Of a DNA stretch of 23,356 bases, positions 1 through 7,378 are shown piece by piece. Under the pieces are notes generated by a model, which saw nothing but the letters and a program-made list of their open reading frames with translations, searched no databases and was not told the origin of the DNA. Origin of the DNA: Comamonadaceae bacterium. Lineage in GTDB: Bacteria > Pseudomonadota > Gammaproteobacteria > Burkholderiales > Burkholderiaceae_C. The translations under genes were made by a program, and so were the position numbers. Where the stretch lies: assembly GCA_947455585.1 (NCBI GenBank), contig CANGOY010000003.1, positions 1 to 23,356 on the forward strand. The letters run 5' to 3'. The number at the start of each line of letters is the position of its first letter. Within the stretch, counting starts at the first letter, position 1.

Positions 1-371
1 AAGATCAGGGGCACGCTTTCAATCGGGCGGGCCAGGCACATGAGGCTCAGCAAGTCGTCAGCGCGGCCGTGCAGTAGCTTGGCCATGAAGTCGGCGCTGG
101 CAGGCGCCACCACAATGGCGTCGGCCTCGCGGCTCAGATTGATGTGCGCCATGTTGTTCGGTTCACGGGCATCCCATTGCGAGACATACACCGGCCGGTT
201 AGACAAAGCTTGCAGGGTCACAGGCGTCATGAACTGGGCCGCGGCCTCCGTCATGACCACTTGTACCGTCGCCCCAGCTTTGACCAAGGCACGGCACAGC
301 TCGGCCGCTTTGTAGCAAGCGATACCACCACTCAAACCCAAAACAATGTGTTTATTTGACAGATCAGACAT
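1..371 (-). CDS. coaBC: Phosphopantothenoylcysteine decarboxylase / phosphopantothenate-cysteine ligase, N-terminal part (runs off left edge)
   Basis: Bifunctional coenzyme A enzyme. Only about 123 N-terminal residues, within the FMN-dependent CoaC decarboxylase half, lie in the window; the rest is beyond position 1. The protein begins MSDLSNKHIVLGLSGGIACY, with the flavodoxin-like GGIAxYK nucleotide-binding turn at residues 15-21. The family pattern M-x-H-I-x-L-x-R-x-A-D follows, with His76 corresponding to the catalytic His75 of E. coli Dfp, then APASAD (89-94) and GRADDLLSL. The start is the ATG whose first base is 371; no strong Shine-Dalgarno is visible before it. It is divergent from pyrG across a 69-base gap. 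The decarboxylase identity is secure; the ligase half is inferred from the family. Confidence 0.93.
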   Translation of the reverse strand, partial: MSDLSNKHIVLGLSGGIACYKAAELCRALVKAGATVQVVMTEAAAQFMTPVTLQALSNRPVYVSQWDAREPNNMAHINLSREADAIVVAPASADFMAKLLHGRADDLLSLMCLARPIESVPLI

Positions 372-394
372 GGCTCGCAATGTAGCAGAGCGCC

Positions 395-433
395 TATAAT
401 TTCGATTTCCACCTACCGGGAGACAGTCTCCCG
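395..433 (+). promoter_or_regulatory. pyrG promoter -10 and leader palindrome
   Basis: A perfect TATAAT lies at 395-400, 40 bases before the pyrG ATG. No good -35 is present at normal spacing, so it may be activator-dependent or weak at -35. At 417-433 there is a perfect inverted repeat CGGGAGAC-A-GTCTCCCG, with arms of 8 bases and a single central base. With a start near 407 the palindrome lies in the mRNA leader and could fold as a 7-bp stem with a 3-base loop. Its GGGAG is too far from the ATG (18 bases) to be a normal ribosome site. Promoter use and any regulatory role are inferred. Confidence 0.5.
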
Positions 434-440
434 ATCTGGC

Positions 441-2093
441 ATGACCCAATTTGTATTCGTCACCGGCGGTGTTGTCTCTTCCCTAGGTAAGGGAATTGCA
501 GCCGCCTCACTCGCCGCCCTCCTTGAGTCGCGCGGCCTCAAAGTCACCCTCATCAAGCTGGACCCCTACATCAACGTAGACCCAGGCACCATGTCGCCGC
601 TGCAGCACGGCGAGGTGTTCGTCACCGAAGACGGCGCAGAAACCGACCTCGATTTAGGCCACTACGAGCGCTTCATCACGACGCGCATGAAAAAGGCCAA
701 CAACTTCACCACTGGTCAGATTTACCAAAGCGTGCTCGACAAAGAGCGCCGCGGCGACTATCTAGGCAAAACGGTGCAAGTCATCCCCCATATCACCAAC
801 GAAATTCAAGAATTCGTCAAGCGCGGTGCAGCCTTTGACACCCCTGAAGCAGTGGATGTGGCCATCGTCGAAATCGGTGGCACTGTGGGCGACATCGAGT
901 CCCTGCCCTTCCTCGAAGCCGCTCGCCAAATGAGCCTGAAGATGGGCGCGCACAACACTGCGTTTGTGCATCTGAGCTACGTGCCTTGGATTGCGGCGGC
1001 TGGCGAACTCAAAACCAAGCCCACACAACACACCGCACAAAAATTGCGCGAAATCGGTATCCAAGCTGACGCCCTGCTGTGCCGTGCAGACCGCCCCATT
1101 CCCGAAGAAGAACGCCAAAAAATCAGCTTATTCTCGAACGTGGCGGAGTCGGGTGTGATTTCGATGTGGGATGTGGACACGATCTACAAAGTGCCACGCA
1201 TGTTGCATGAGCAAGGGCTGGACAATTTGGTGTGCGACAAACTGCGCATCAACGCCAAACCGGCCAACTTGCAGCGCTGGGACGACTTGGTCCACGAAGT
1301 GGCCAACCCCAAAGAAGAAGTCATCATCGCCATGGTGGGCAAATACGTTGATCTGTCTGACAGCTATAAATCGCTCAACGAAGCGTTGCGCCACGCTGGC
1401 ATGAAGAACCATGCACGCGTGAAAATTGAGTACGTGGACTCTGAATTCATCACGCCAGAGAACGTCAAAGACCTCGGCAAATTCGACGCTATTCTTGTGC
1501 CCGGCGGCTTTGGCATTCGCGGCGTGGAAGGCAAGATTTCGTCAGCTCAATTTGCCCGCGAAAACAAAGTGCCCTACCTCGGCATCTGCCTTGGCATGCA
1601 AGTGGCGACCATCGAATACGCCCGCCACATGGCTGGCTTGACGGACGCCAACAGCACGGAGTTTGTGCCAAACGGCCCCTACCCCGTCATCGCCCTCATA
1701 AACGAGTGGAAAGATGCAGACGGCAGCATCCAAACCCGCACTGCCGACTCCAACCTTGGCGGCACCATGCGCTTGGGCGCACAAAGCTCAGACGTGGCCC
1801 CTGGCACCTTGGCACACAAGATTTACGGCGACGTGGTGACCGAGCGTCACCGCCACCGCTACGAAGCCAACGTGAACTACCTCGACGCCCTGCGCAAAGC
1901 GGGCTTGGTGATTTCCGCGCTCACACAACGCGAGCACCTCACCGAAATCGTCGAGCTGCCACAAACCGTGCACCCTTGGTACATGGGCGTGCAGTTCCAC
2001 CCCGAGTTCAAATCGACCCCATGGGATGGTCACCCACTGTTCAACGCCTTCGTGAAGGCCGCGCTGGACCACAAAGCCAAGGCAAAAGCCTAA
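441..2093 (+). CDS. pyrG: CTP synthase (glutamine-hydrolysing)
   Basis: Makes CTP from UTP with ATP and glutamine, the last step of de novo pyrimidine nucleotide synthesis in the cytosol. It is 550 aa against 545 in E. coli. The N-terminal amidoligase domain starts MTQFVFVTGGVVSSLGKG with its ATP-binding loop at residues 9-18. The C-terminal class I glutamine amidotransferase domain (about 290-545) carries the nucleophile Cys383 in GICLGMQ and the His520/Glu522 pair in QFHPEF, matching Cys379, His515 and Glu517 of E. coli. The start is fixed by the conserved N-terminus, although no clear Shine-Dalgarno precedes the ATG. It heads a co-directional run with kdsA 23 bases downstream and is divergent from coaBC. 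All key residues seen are intact. Confidence 0.98.
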   Translation: MTQFVFVTGGVVSSLGKGIAAASLAALLESRGLKVTLIKLDPYINVDPGTMSPLQHGEVFVTEDGAETDLDLGHYERFITTRMKKANNFTTGQIYQSVLDKERRGDYLGKTVQVIPHITNEIQEFVKRGAAFDTPEAVDVAIVEIGGTVGDIESLPFLEAARQMSLKMGAHNTAFVHLSYVPWIAAAGELKTKPTQHTAQKLREIGIQADALLCRADRPIPEEERQKISLFSNVAESGVISMWDVDTIYKVPRMLHEQGLDNLVCDKLRINAKPANLQRWDDLVHEVANPKEEVIIAMVGKYVDLSDSYKSLNEALRHAGMKNHARVKIEYVDSEFITPENVKDLGKFDAILVPGGFGIRGVEGKISSAQFARENKVPYLGICLGMQVATIEYARHMAGLTDANSTEFVPNGPYPVIALINEWKDADGSIQTRTADSNLGGTMRLGAQSSDVAPGTLAHKIYGDVVTERHRHRYEANVNYLDALRKAGLVISALTQREHLTEIVELPQTVHPWYMGVQFHPEFKSTPWDGHPLFNAFVKAALDHKAKAKA

Positions 2094-2116
2094 ATCCACA
2101 GCACACAGGACTCCCC

Positions 2117-2974
2117 ATGAAACTTTGCGGATTTGACGTTGGCCTGAACCAACCTTTCTTTTTGATTGCAGGCACCTGCTCCATCGAAGGTTTGGAAATG
2201 TCCATTGACGTGGCAGGCCAACTCAAAGAAATCTGCACGAGTCTCGGGATTCCTTTGATTTACAAAGGCTCGTTCGACAAAGCCAACCGGTCGTCGGGGA
2301 GCACCAAACGCGGCGTAGGTATGGATGCGGGCTTAAAAATCCTCGATGAAGTGCGCCGCCAACTGCATTTACCCATCCTCACCGATGTGCATGAGGCGTC
2401 GCAAGTTGCCACCGTGGCCAGCGTGGTCGACGTGTTGCAAACGCCCGCCTTCTTGTGCCGCCAAACCGACTTCATCCGTGCCGTAGCGCAATCGGGCAAA
2501 CCTGTGAACATCAAGAAGGGCCAATTCTTGGCCCCTTGGGACATGAAAAACGTCATCGACAAAGCACGCGACGCCGCACGCGAAGCTGGCTTGCCTGAAG
2601 ACAACTTCTTGGCCTGCGAACGCGGCGTGAGTTTTGGCTACAACAACCTTGTGGCGGACATGACCAGCTTGGCCGAAATGCGCAAATCTGGCGCGCCCGT
2701 GGTGTTCGATGTGACCCACTCCGTACAAAAGCCAGGCGGTCAAGGCACGGTCAGTGGCGGCGCCCGCGAGATGGTGCCCGTGTTGGCGCGCGCCGGCGTA
2801 GCCGTTGGCGTGGCTGGCTTGTTCATGGAAACACATCCTTGCCCTTCAGAGGCGTGGTCCGATGGTCCGAACGCCGTGCCATTGGGAAAAATGAAAGCTT
2901 TGCTAGAAACCTTGGTCGAGCTCGATGCTGTGACCAAAAAACACCCTCTCTTAGAAAACAACTTTGAAGCCTGA
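2117..2974 (+). CDS. kdsA: 3-deoxy-8-phosphooctulonate synthase (Kdo-8-phosphate synthase), metal-dependent type
   Basis: Condenses phosphoenolpyruvate with arabinose 5-phosphate to Kdo-8-phosphate, the precursor of Kdo in lipopolysaccharide. It is 285 aa against 284 in E. coli. The ATG at 2117 is chosen because AGGA (2107-2110) sits 6 bases before it; the open frame extends upstream through pyrG but that part is not homologous. Substrate motifs KGSFDKANRSS, TDVHE and RQTDF are visible. Cys21 (AGTCSIE), His201 (DVTHS), Glu238 (METHP) and Asp249 (SDGPN) match the metal ligands of class II enzymes such as Aquifex (Cys11, His185, Glu222, Asp233); the metal-free E. coli enzyme has Asn at the Cys position. 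It lies between pyrG and eno in probable co-transcription; eno consumes or supplies phosphoenolpyruvate. Confidence 0.97.
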   Translation: MKLCGFDVGLNQPFFLIAGTCSIEGLEMSIDVAGQLKEICTSLGIPLIYKGSFDKANRSSGSTKRGVGMDAGLKILDEVRRQLHLPILTDVHEASQVATVASVVDVLQTPAFLCRQTDFIRAVAQSGKPVNIKKGQFLAPWDMKNVIDKARDAAREAGLPEDNFLACERGVSFGYNNLVADMTSLAEMRKSGAPVVFDVTHSVQKPGGQGTVSGGAREMVPVLARAGVAVGVAGLFMETHPCPSEAWSDGPNAVPLGKMKALLETLVELDAVTKKHPLLENNFEA

Positions 2975-3028
2975 GTGCCACGCACACTGACTCAAACTCT
3001 TTTAAAAACTTGAAATAGGAAAACACAA

Positions 3029-4312
3029 ATGAGCGCTATCGTCGACATCGTCGCCCGTGAAATCTTGGACAGCCGCGGCAACCCCACCGTGGAATGTGAT
3101 GTGTTGTTGGAATCCGGCACCATGGGCCGTGCCGCTGTGCCATCAGGCGCTTCCACCGGCAGCCGCGAAGCGATTGAACTACGTGACGGTGACAAGAGCC
3201 GCTACCTCGGTAAAGGCGTGTTGAAAGCGGTGGAACACATCAACACCGAAATCTCTGAAGCCATTTTGGGCTTGGACGCTTCTGAGCAGGCCTTCCTCGA
3301 CAAAACTTTGATCGACCTCGACGGCACGGACAACAAGAGTCGCTTGGGCGCCAACGCTTTGTTGGCAGTGTCCATGGCTGTGGCTCGCGCTGCGGCTGAA
3401 GAGTCGGGCTTGCCCTTGTACCGTTACTTCGGTGGCATGAATGGCAACCAATTGCCAGTGCCCATGATGAACGTCATCAACGGTGGCGCACACGCCAACA
3501 ACAACTTGGACTTGCAAGAGTTCTTGATCATCCCCGTGGGCGCGCATACATTCCGTGAAGCCGTGCGTTACGGCGCAGAAGTGTTCCACGCCTTGAAGAA
3601 AATCATCCACGACAAAGGCATGAGCATTGCCGTGGGCGACGAAGGTGGTTTCGCTCCTAACGTCACCAGCCATGAAGCCGCCATCCAAATGATCTTGGAC
3701 GCGATTGCTGCTGCCGGCTACACCGCGGGCGAACAAATCGCCATCGGTTTGGACTGCGCTGCGAGCGAGTTCTACAAAGACGGTAAGTACCACTTGTCTG
3801 GCGAAGGCTTGCAATTGACCGCCCAGCAATGGACCGACATGTTGGCCACTTGGTGCGACAAGTACCCCATCATCAGCATCGAAGACGGCATGGCCGAAAA
3901 CGATTGGGACGGCTGGAAAGTGTTGACCGACCGCTTGGCCAAGAAAGTGCAAATCGTGGGCGACGACTTGTTCGTGACCAACACCAAAATCTTCAAAGAA
4001 GGCATCGACAAAGGCATCGCCAACTCGATCCTCATCAAGATCAACCAAATCGGCACCTTGACCGAAACGTTTGAAGCCATCGAAATGGCCAAACGCGCGG
4101 GCTACACCGCCGTGATCAGCCACCGCTCTGGCGAAACCGAAGACAGCACCATCGCTGACATCGCCGTAGGCTTGAACGCCGGTCAAATCAAAACGGGTTC
4201 GATGAGCCGTTCTGACCGCATGGCCAAGTACAACCAACTCTTGCGCATCGAAGAAGACTTGGGCGACGTGGCGGTGTACCCAGGCCGTTCTGCGTTCTAC
4301 AACCTGCGTTAA
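3029..4312 (+). CDS. eno: Enolase
   Basis: Interconverts 2-phosphoglycerate and phosphoenolpyruvate in glycolysis and gluconeogenesis; in many bacteria it also belongs to the RNA degradosome. It is 427 aa, the normal length. The N-terminal capping domain starts MSAIVDIVAREILDSRGNPT and is followed by the barrel. Glu205 in DEGGFAPN corresponds to the acid/base Glu208 of E. coli, and Lys337 in the enolase signature ILIKINQIGTLTET to Lys341. The metal and phosphate loop SHRSGETED and the motif GQIKTGSMSRSDR are intact. AGGA at 3017-3020 is 8 bases before the ATG. It sits 54 bases after kdsA and 9 before ftsB; eno-ftsB is a widely conserved pair. No terminator is visible after it. Confidence 0.98.
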   Translation: MSAIVDIVAREILDSRGNPTVECDVLLESGTMGRAAVPSGASTGSREAIELRDGDKSRYLGKGVLKAVEHINTEISEAILGLDASEQAFLDKTLIDLDGTDNKSRLGANALLAVSMAVARAAAEESGLPLYRYFGGMNGNQLPVPMMNVINGGAHANNNLDLQEFLIIPVGAHTFREAVRYGAEVFHALKKIIHDKGMSIAVGDEGGFAPNVTSHEAAIQMILDAIAAAGYTAGEQIAIGLDCAASEFYKDGKYHLSGEGLQLTAQQWTDMLATWCDKYPIISIEDGMAENDWDGWKVLTDRLAKKVQIVGDDLFVTNTKIFKEGIDKGIANSILIKINQIGTLTETFEAIEMAKRAGYTAVISHRSGETEDSTIADIAVGLNAGQIKTGSMSRSDRMAKYNQLLRIEEDLGDVAVYPGRSAFYNLR

Positions 4313-4321
4313 TCGCTGGTC

Positions 4322-4594
4322 ATGCTGCGTCCACTCCACATCGTGCTGATTGTCCTGCTGCTCGTGCTGCAGGGCCAGCTGTGGTTTGGTCGCGGCAGCA
4401 TCCCTGACGTGATGCGTCTACGTCAGACCCTGAACGACCACAAGCAGCAAAATGCTGCCGCGCAGTTGGCCAACGACCGCCTGAGCGCTGAACTCCACGA
4501 CCTCAAAGACGGTCTGGAAATGGTTGAAGAGCGCGCCCGATCTGAAATCGGCATGGTCAAGCCGAACGAAGTCTTCGTACAAATCGCGAAGTGA
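4322..4594 (+). CDS. ftsB: Cell division protein FtsB
   Basis: Small bitopic inner-membrane protein of the FtsQLB complex, which links the early divisome to septal wall synthesis. It is 90 aa. A short cytoplasmic start (MLRP) leads into one hydrophobic helix at about residues 5-20, then the family motif GQLWFGRGSIPDV. A periplasmic coiled coil spans about 30-70, and the tail ARSEIGMVKPNEVFVQI resembles the conserved FtsB region. It starts 9 bases after the eno stop without an evident Shine-Dalgarno, so reinitiation from eno is likely. Its TGA overlaps the GTG start of pnuC. The eno-ftsB neighbourhood supports the identity. Confidence 0.93.
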   Translation: MLRPLHIVLIVLLLVLQGQLWFGRGSIPDVMRLRQTLNDHKQQNAAAQLANDRLSAELHDLKDGLEMVEERARSEIGMVKPNEVFVQIAK

Positions 4595-5202
4595 TTGACG
4601 CCGCTTTTTCGGTTGCCTTCGCACTGTGGGACTACCCCACCACTTGGATTGAACTCATCGCTGCCTTGCTCGGCCTCCTCATGGTGTTTTTCACCATCGC
4701 CGAACAGCATTGGGGCTGGTTGTTTGCCATCCTGAGCTCAGCACTTTATTTTTTAATTTTTTGGAATAGCCGCCTTTATGGCGATGCGCTACTCCAAGTG
4801 CTTTTTATGGCGCTGGCCGCATGGGGTTGGTGGCTATGGCTGCAAGGCGCCAAAGAAATGCCTTTGCGCGTCACCCAACTCACGTCACGTCAGCGTTTAG
4901 CCACCCTGCTCGCGGGCTTGGTTTTATGGGGTCTCACGGGTAGCCTGTTGCTGAACTTCACAGACACCGATGTGCCTTGGTGGGACGCTTTTTCCACCGC
5001 TTTCAGCTTAGTCGGTCAATACTTATTGGCACGCAAGCGGGTGGAGAACTGGTGGGCGTGGTTGGTGGTGAACGTCGCCGCGACAGGTTTGTTTGCGTGG
5101 AAAGCACTTTGGCTCACCACTGTGCTGTACATCGTTTTTGCATTGCTGAGTGTGGTGGGTTGGCGTGCTTGGCTGCGACGCAGCCACGGAGCCGCCGCAT
5201 GA
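4591..5202 (+). CDS. pnuC: Nicotinamide riboside transporter, PnuC family
   Basis: Inner-membrane facilitator that imports nicotinamide riboside or a related pyridine nucleoside for NAD salvage. It is 203 aa, slightly short for the family, and mostly hydrophobic with about seven membrane spans. Family features are WGWLFAI near 41-47, the aromatic stretch WGWWLW (78-83), the segment GQYLLARKRVENWWAW (142-157) and a late LWLTTVLYIVFALLSVVGW. The start is GTG at 4591, overlapping the ftsB stop as GTGA; the stop overlaps the next start as ATGA. These overlaps predict translational coupling across ftsB, pnuC and the kinase. Transport direction and substrate are known for the family and supported by the neighbouring riboside kinase. 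Confidence 0.88.
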   Translation: MIDAAFSVAFALWDYPTTWIELIAALLGLLMVFFTIAEQHWGWLFAILSSALYFLIFWNSRLYGDALLQVLFMALAAWGWWLWLQGAKEMPLRVTQLTSRQRLATLLAGLVLWGLTGSLLLNFTDTDVPWWDAFSTAFSLVGQYLLARKRVENWWAWLVVNVAATGLFAWKALWLTTVLYIVFALLSVVGWRAWLRRSHGAAA

Positions 5203-5834
5203 AGATTGCCCTGCTAGGCGCCGAGAGCACAGGCAAGTCGCAACTAGCACTCGCACTAAGTGCGCGTTTAGAAAAAGCAGGTTTAGCCGTGTACCGTGTG
5301 GATGAATACCTGCGCGAATGGTGCGACATTGAAAACCGCACCCCTAACCCAGCAGAACAACAATACATTGCTGAAACACAAATGGCCCGCGTGTTGGCGG
5401 CACCCGCAGAGTCAGTCGTCATCGCAGACACCACGCCACTCATGACGGCGGTGTACAGCCAGATGGTGTTTAACGACCACAGCTTGGATGCCTACGCCTT
5501 GCAACAACATGCGCTGTTTGACATAACCTTGCTCACAGGACTAGACCTTGCGTGGGTCAGCGACGGGTTGCAACGCGTGGGGGAACATGTACGCGAACCC
5601 GTGGACCAAAAAATCCGACAGTTTCTAACCCAGGCCAATTTGCCATTTCAAGTGGTGTACGGCTCGGGAGAACAACGTTTAGAAAACGCTTTGTTTTGCA
5701 TTGCTCGCCAAGCGCCACATTTGGCCAAACAGCTAGAGCGCCCAGAACCGCCCACACGCTGGAGCGGCCCTTGCGAAACCTGTGGCGATGGCGACTGCGA
5801 ACACCGCTTATTCACCAGCCTCGTCAAAGGCTGA
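5199..5834 (+). CDS. NadR-like nicotinamide riboside kinase (P-loop ATPase)
   Basis: Probable ribosylnicotinamide kinase that traps riboside imported by PnuC as nicotinamide mononucleotide. It is 211 aa. Residues 1-12 give the Walker A loop GAESTGKSQ of NadR C-terminal domains. VDEYLREW, AEQQYIAETQ and VVIADTTPLMTAVYS follow, all typical of the NadR kinase fold. It lacks the NMN adenylyltransferase and DNA-binding parts of full enterobacterial NadR. The C-terminus adds CETCGDGDCEH (Cys192, Cys195, Cys200, His202), a possible zinc site absent from the E. coli domain. ATG at 5199 overlaps the pnuC stop. It ends 6 bases before the convergent hslO stop. Exact substrate is inferred from similarity and position. 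Confidence 0.82.
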   Translation: MKIALLGAESTGKSQLALALSARLEKAGLAVYRVDEYLREWCDIENRTPNPAEQQYIAETQMARVLAAPAESVVIADTTPLMTAVYSQMVFNDHSLDAYALQQHALFDITLLTGLDLAWVSDGLQRVGEHVREPVDQKIRQFLTQANLPFQVVYGSGEQRLENALFCIARQAPHLAKQLERPEPPTRWSGPCETCGDGDCEHRLFTSLVKG

Positions 5835-5840
5835 ACCGCG

Positions 5841-6815
5841 TTATTGCAACGACGAAGGTGCTGGCGGGGGTGTTGGTGTGCCGGTGAAAATTTGCGCCGC
5901 ATCTACCGCGTCATAGCGGTATTGCTCGCCACAAAAATCGCAGCCCACCTCTACATCACCGCGCTCGGCCAAGATGCTTTCCACCTCTTCGGTACCCAAG
6001 CTGCGAATCATGTTGCTCACACGCTCACGGCTGCATGAGCAAGCAAAGCTGGGGGTGAGGGGCTCGAAGCGCACCAGTTTCTCTTCCCAGAACAAGCGGC
6101 GCAAAATCGTCTCAACATCCAAGTTCAGCAACTCATCGGCGGTCAAGCTAGAGGCCAAGATGGAGATGCGGTTGTAGTCTTCACTGCGACCAATCTCGTC
6201 TTCATCTTCCATGGTCGCCTTGGCGGCCAAGTTGCCTTCGCCTTTAATGGGCAAACGCTGAATCAACAAACCAGCGGCTGTGGTGTCGTTCGCGGCCAGC
6301 ACCAGGGTGGTGTCAAGCTGTTCGCTTTGCAACATGTAGTGCTGCAACACATCGCTGAATTTATCGAGCTTGTTGCGATGGTCATCAAACAAAGGCACCA
6401 CGCCTTGGTACGCTTGCTGGCCTGGCATTTTGTTGAGCGGGTCCAACGTGATGGCACATTTGCCCTCGTTGTTGACGTTGACCATCTCCGGCAAGGTGCT
6501 GGCGTCGCCCAACTCGCCCACCACTTTGGCGGTGGCGCGCAAACTCAGGTTGGGGTTGACTTCAACCACAGCCAACTTGAGCGGCCCATCGCCAAAAATT
6601 TGCATCACCAAAGCGCCGTTGAATTTGATGTTCGATTGCATCAACACAGCAGCGGCTGTCATCTCACCCAATAGATGGCGGACGGGTTCGGCATAGGGGC
6701 CAGTTTCCACGTTGGCCGCGCGGCGCTTGAGCACCTCTTGCCACACGTCGGTGAGCTGCACCAACATGCCACGCACGGGCAAACCATCGAACAAAAATTT
6801 ATGCAGTTGAGACAT
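5841..6815 (-). CDS. hslO: Redox-regulated chaperone Hsp33
   Basis: Cytosolic holdase activated by oxidation and heat through loss of zinc and disulfide formation. It is 324 aa from the ATG whose first base is 6815; a TTG immediately before it could add one residue, but ATG is preferred because it overlaps the upstream stop as TGATG. The N-terminal substrate-binding region contains TAAAVLMQ, the IFGDGPLK turn and a YQGVVPL segment. The C-terminal zinc switch has Cys259-x-Cys261 (ACSCSR) and Cys292-x2-Cys295 (GCDFCGEQY), so all four redox cysteines are present. The tail TPTPPPAPSS is a variable proline-rich end. It is translationally coupled to the gamma-carbonic-anhydrase-like gene. Confidence 0.96.
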   Translation of the reverse strand: MSQLHKFLFDGLPVRGMLVQLTDVWQEVLKRRAANVETGPYAEPVRHLLGEMTAAAVLMQSNIKFNGALVMQIFGDGPLKLAVVEVNPNLSLRATAKVVGELGDASTLPEMVNVNNEGKCAITLDPLNKMPGQQAYQGVVPLFDDHRNKLDKFSDVLQHYMLQSEQLDTTLVLAANDTTAAGLLIQRLPIKGEGNLAAKATMEDEDEIGRSEDYNRISILASSLTADELLNLDVETILRRLFWEEKLVRFEPLTPSFACSCSRERVSNMIRSLGTEEVESILAERGDVEVGCDFCGEQYRYDAVDAAQIFTGTPTPPPAPSSLQ

Positions 6816-7339
6816 CAAGCAATTTTCTTTAAACCCGCTTTGAAGCGGTTTTTGTTAGTCACATAGTGCTGCGCGCTGCGGCGCAACCCCTCTATTTGCT
6901 CTGGCGTGAGCTGACGCACCACCTTGGCAGGACTGCCCAAAATCATGGAGCCGTCTGGAAACTCTTTACCTTCGGTCACGAGCGAGCCCGCACCCACCAA
7001 ACAGTTTTTGCCAATCTTTGCGCCGTTGAGCACAATGGCACCAATGCCAATCAGCGACTCGTCGCCCACCGTGCAACCATGCAACTGCACCATGTGACCG
7101 ATCGTCACATGCTTGCCAATGGTGAGCGGAATACCCACATCCGCATGCAACACGCTGCCGTCTTGGATGTTGGTGCCTTCACCAATGCGAATGGTGGCCG
7201 TGTCACCACGCACCACGCTGCTGAACCACACGCTGCTGTCATTGGCCATGTGCACATCGCCAATCACCTGGGCGTTGTCAGCCACCCAGGCAGAGTCGGC
7301 AATGTCAGGGGTCAGCACATCAAGTTGGTAAACAGCCAT
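6815..7339 (-). CDS. Gamma-carbonic-anhydrase-like hexapeptide-repeat protein
   Basis: Left-handed beta-helix protein of the gamma carbonic anhydrase/YrdA group, 174 aa. Hexapeptide repeats run from about residue 15 to 125. Three histidines fit the metal site of Cam: His65 (VLHAD), His82 and His87 (GHMVQLHG), the last two with the characteristic 5-residue spacing. Arg44-Gly-Asp46 is also kept. The acidic loop of true Cam appears absent, as in CamH/YrdA-type members, so carbonic anhydrase activity is possible but not assured. AGGAG about 8 bases before the ATG fixes the start. It leads a two-gene minus-strand unit with hslO and is divergent from the DUF455 gene across 39 bases. Confidence 0.88.
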   Translation of the reverse strand: MAVYQLDVLTPDIADSAWVADNAQVIGDVHMANDSSVWFSSVVRGDTATIRIGEGTNIQDGSVLHADVGIPLTIGKHVTIGHMVQLHGCTVGDESLIGIGAIVLNGAKIGKNCLVGAGSLVTEGKEFPDGSMILGSPAKVVRQLTPEQIEGLRRSAQHYVTNKNRFKAGLKKIA

Positions 7340-7365
7340 GAAAGTCTCCTGTGATTTTGATTTTC

Positions 7366-7375
7366 TACAATTGTA
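7366..7375. promoter_or_regulatory. Symmetric -10 element shared by two divergent genes
   Basis: The 10-base perfect palindrome TACAATTGTA gives a TACAAT -10 on both strands (five of six consensus matches each). On the minus strand transcription would begin near 7363, leaving about 24 bases of leader with an AGGAG site for the gamma-carbonic-anhydrase-like gene. On the plus strand it would begin near 7378, essentially at the ATG of the DUF455 gene. No strong -35 was found on either side. The palindrome is seen; promoter function is inferred. Confidence 0.45.
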
Positions 7376-7378
7376 AGG

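Noticed and set aside
356..361. Perfect TTGACA as a -35 for pyrG
   Set aside because: It is 33 bases from the TATAAT at 395-400, about twice the allowed spacing, and lies within the coaBC coding sequence.
1706..2116. Upstream continuation of the kdsA frame through the end of pyrG
   Set aside because: The Arg/Pro-rich extension is out-of-frame pyrG; homology and the AGGA site both place the start at 2117.
2975..3028. TTTTAAAA and flanking TCAA/TTGA in the kdsA-eno gap as a promoter or operator
   Set aside because: No hexamer pair with acceptable spacing was found and the symmetry is imperfect; A/T-rich composition explains it.
3179..4339. 386-residue open frame on the strand opposite eno
   Set aside because: It mirrors a strongly codon-biased enolase gene, is rich in His/Val/Asp as expected for a complementary frame, and shows no domain or ribosome site.
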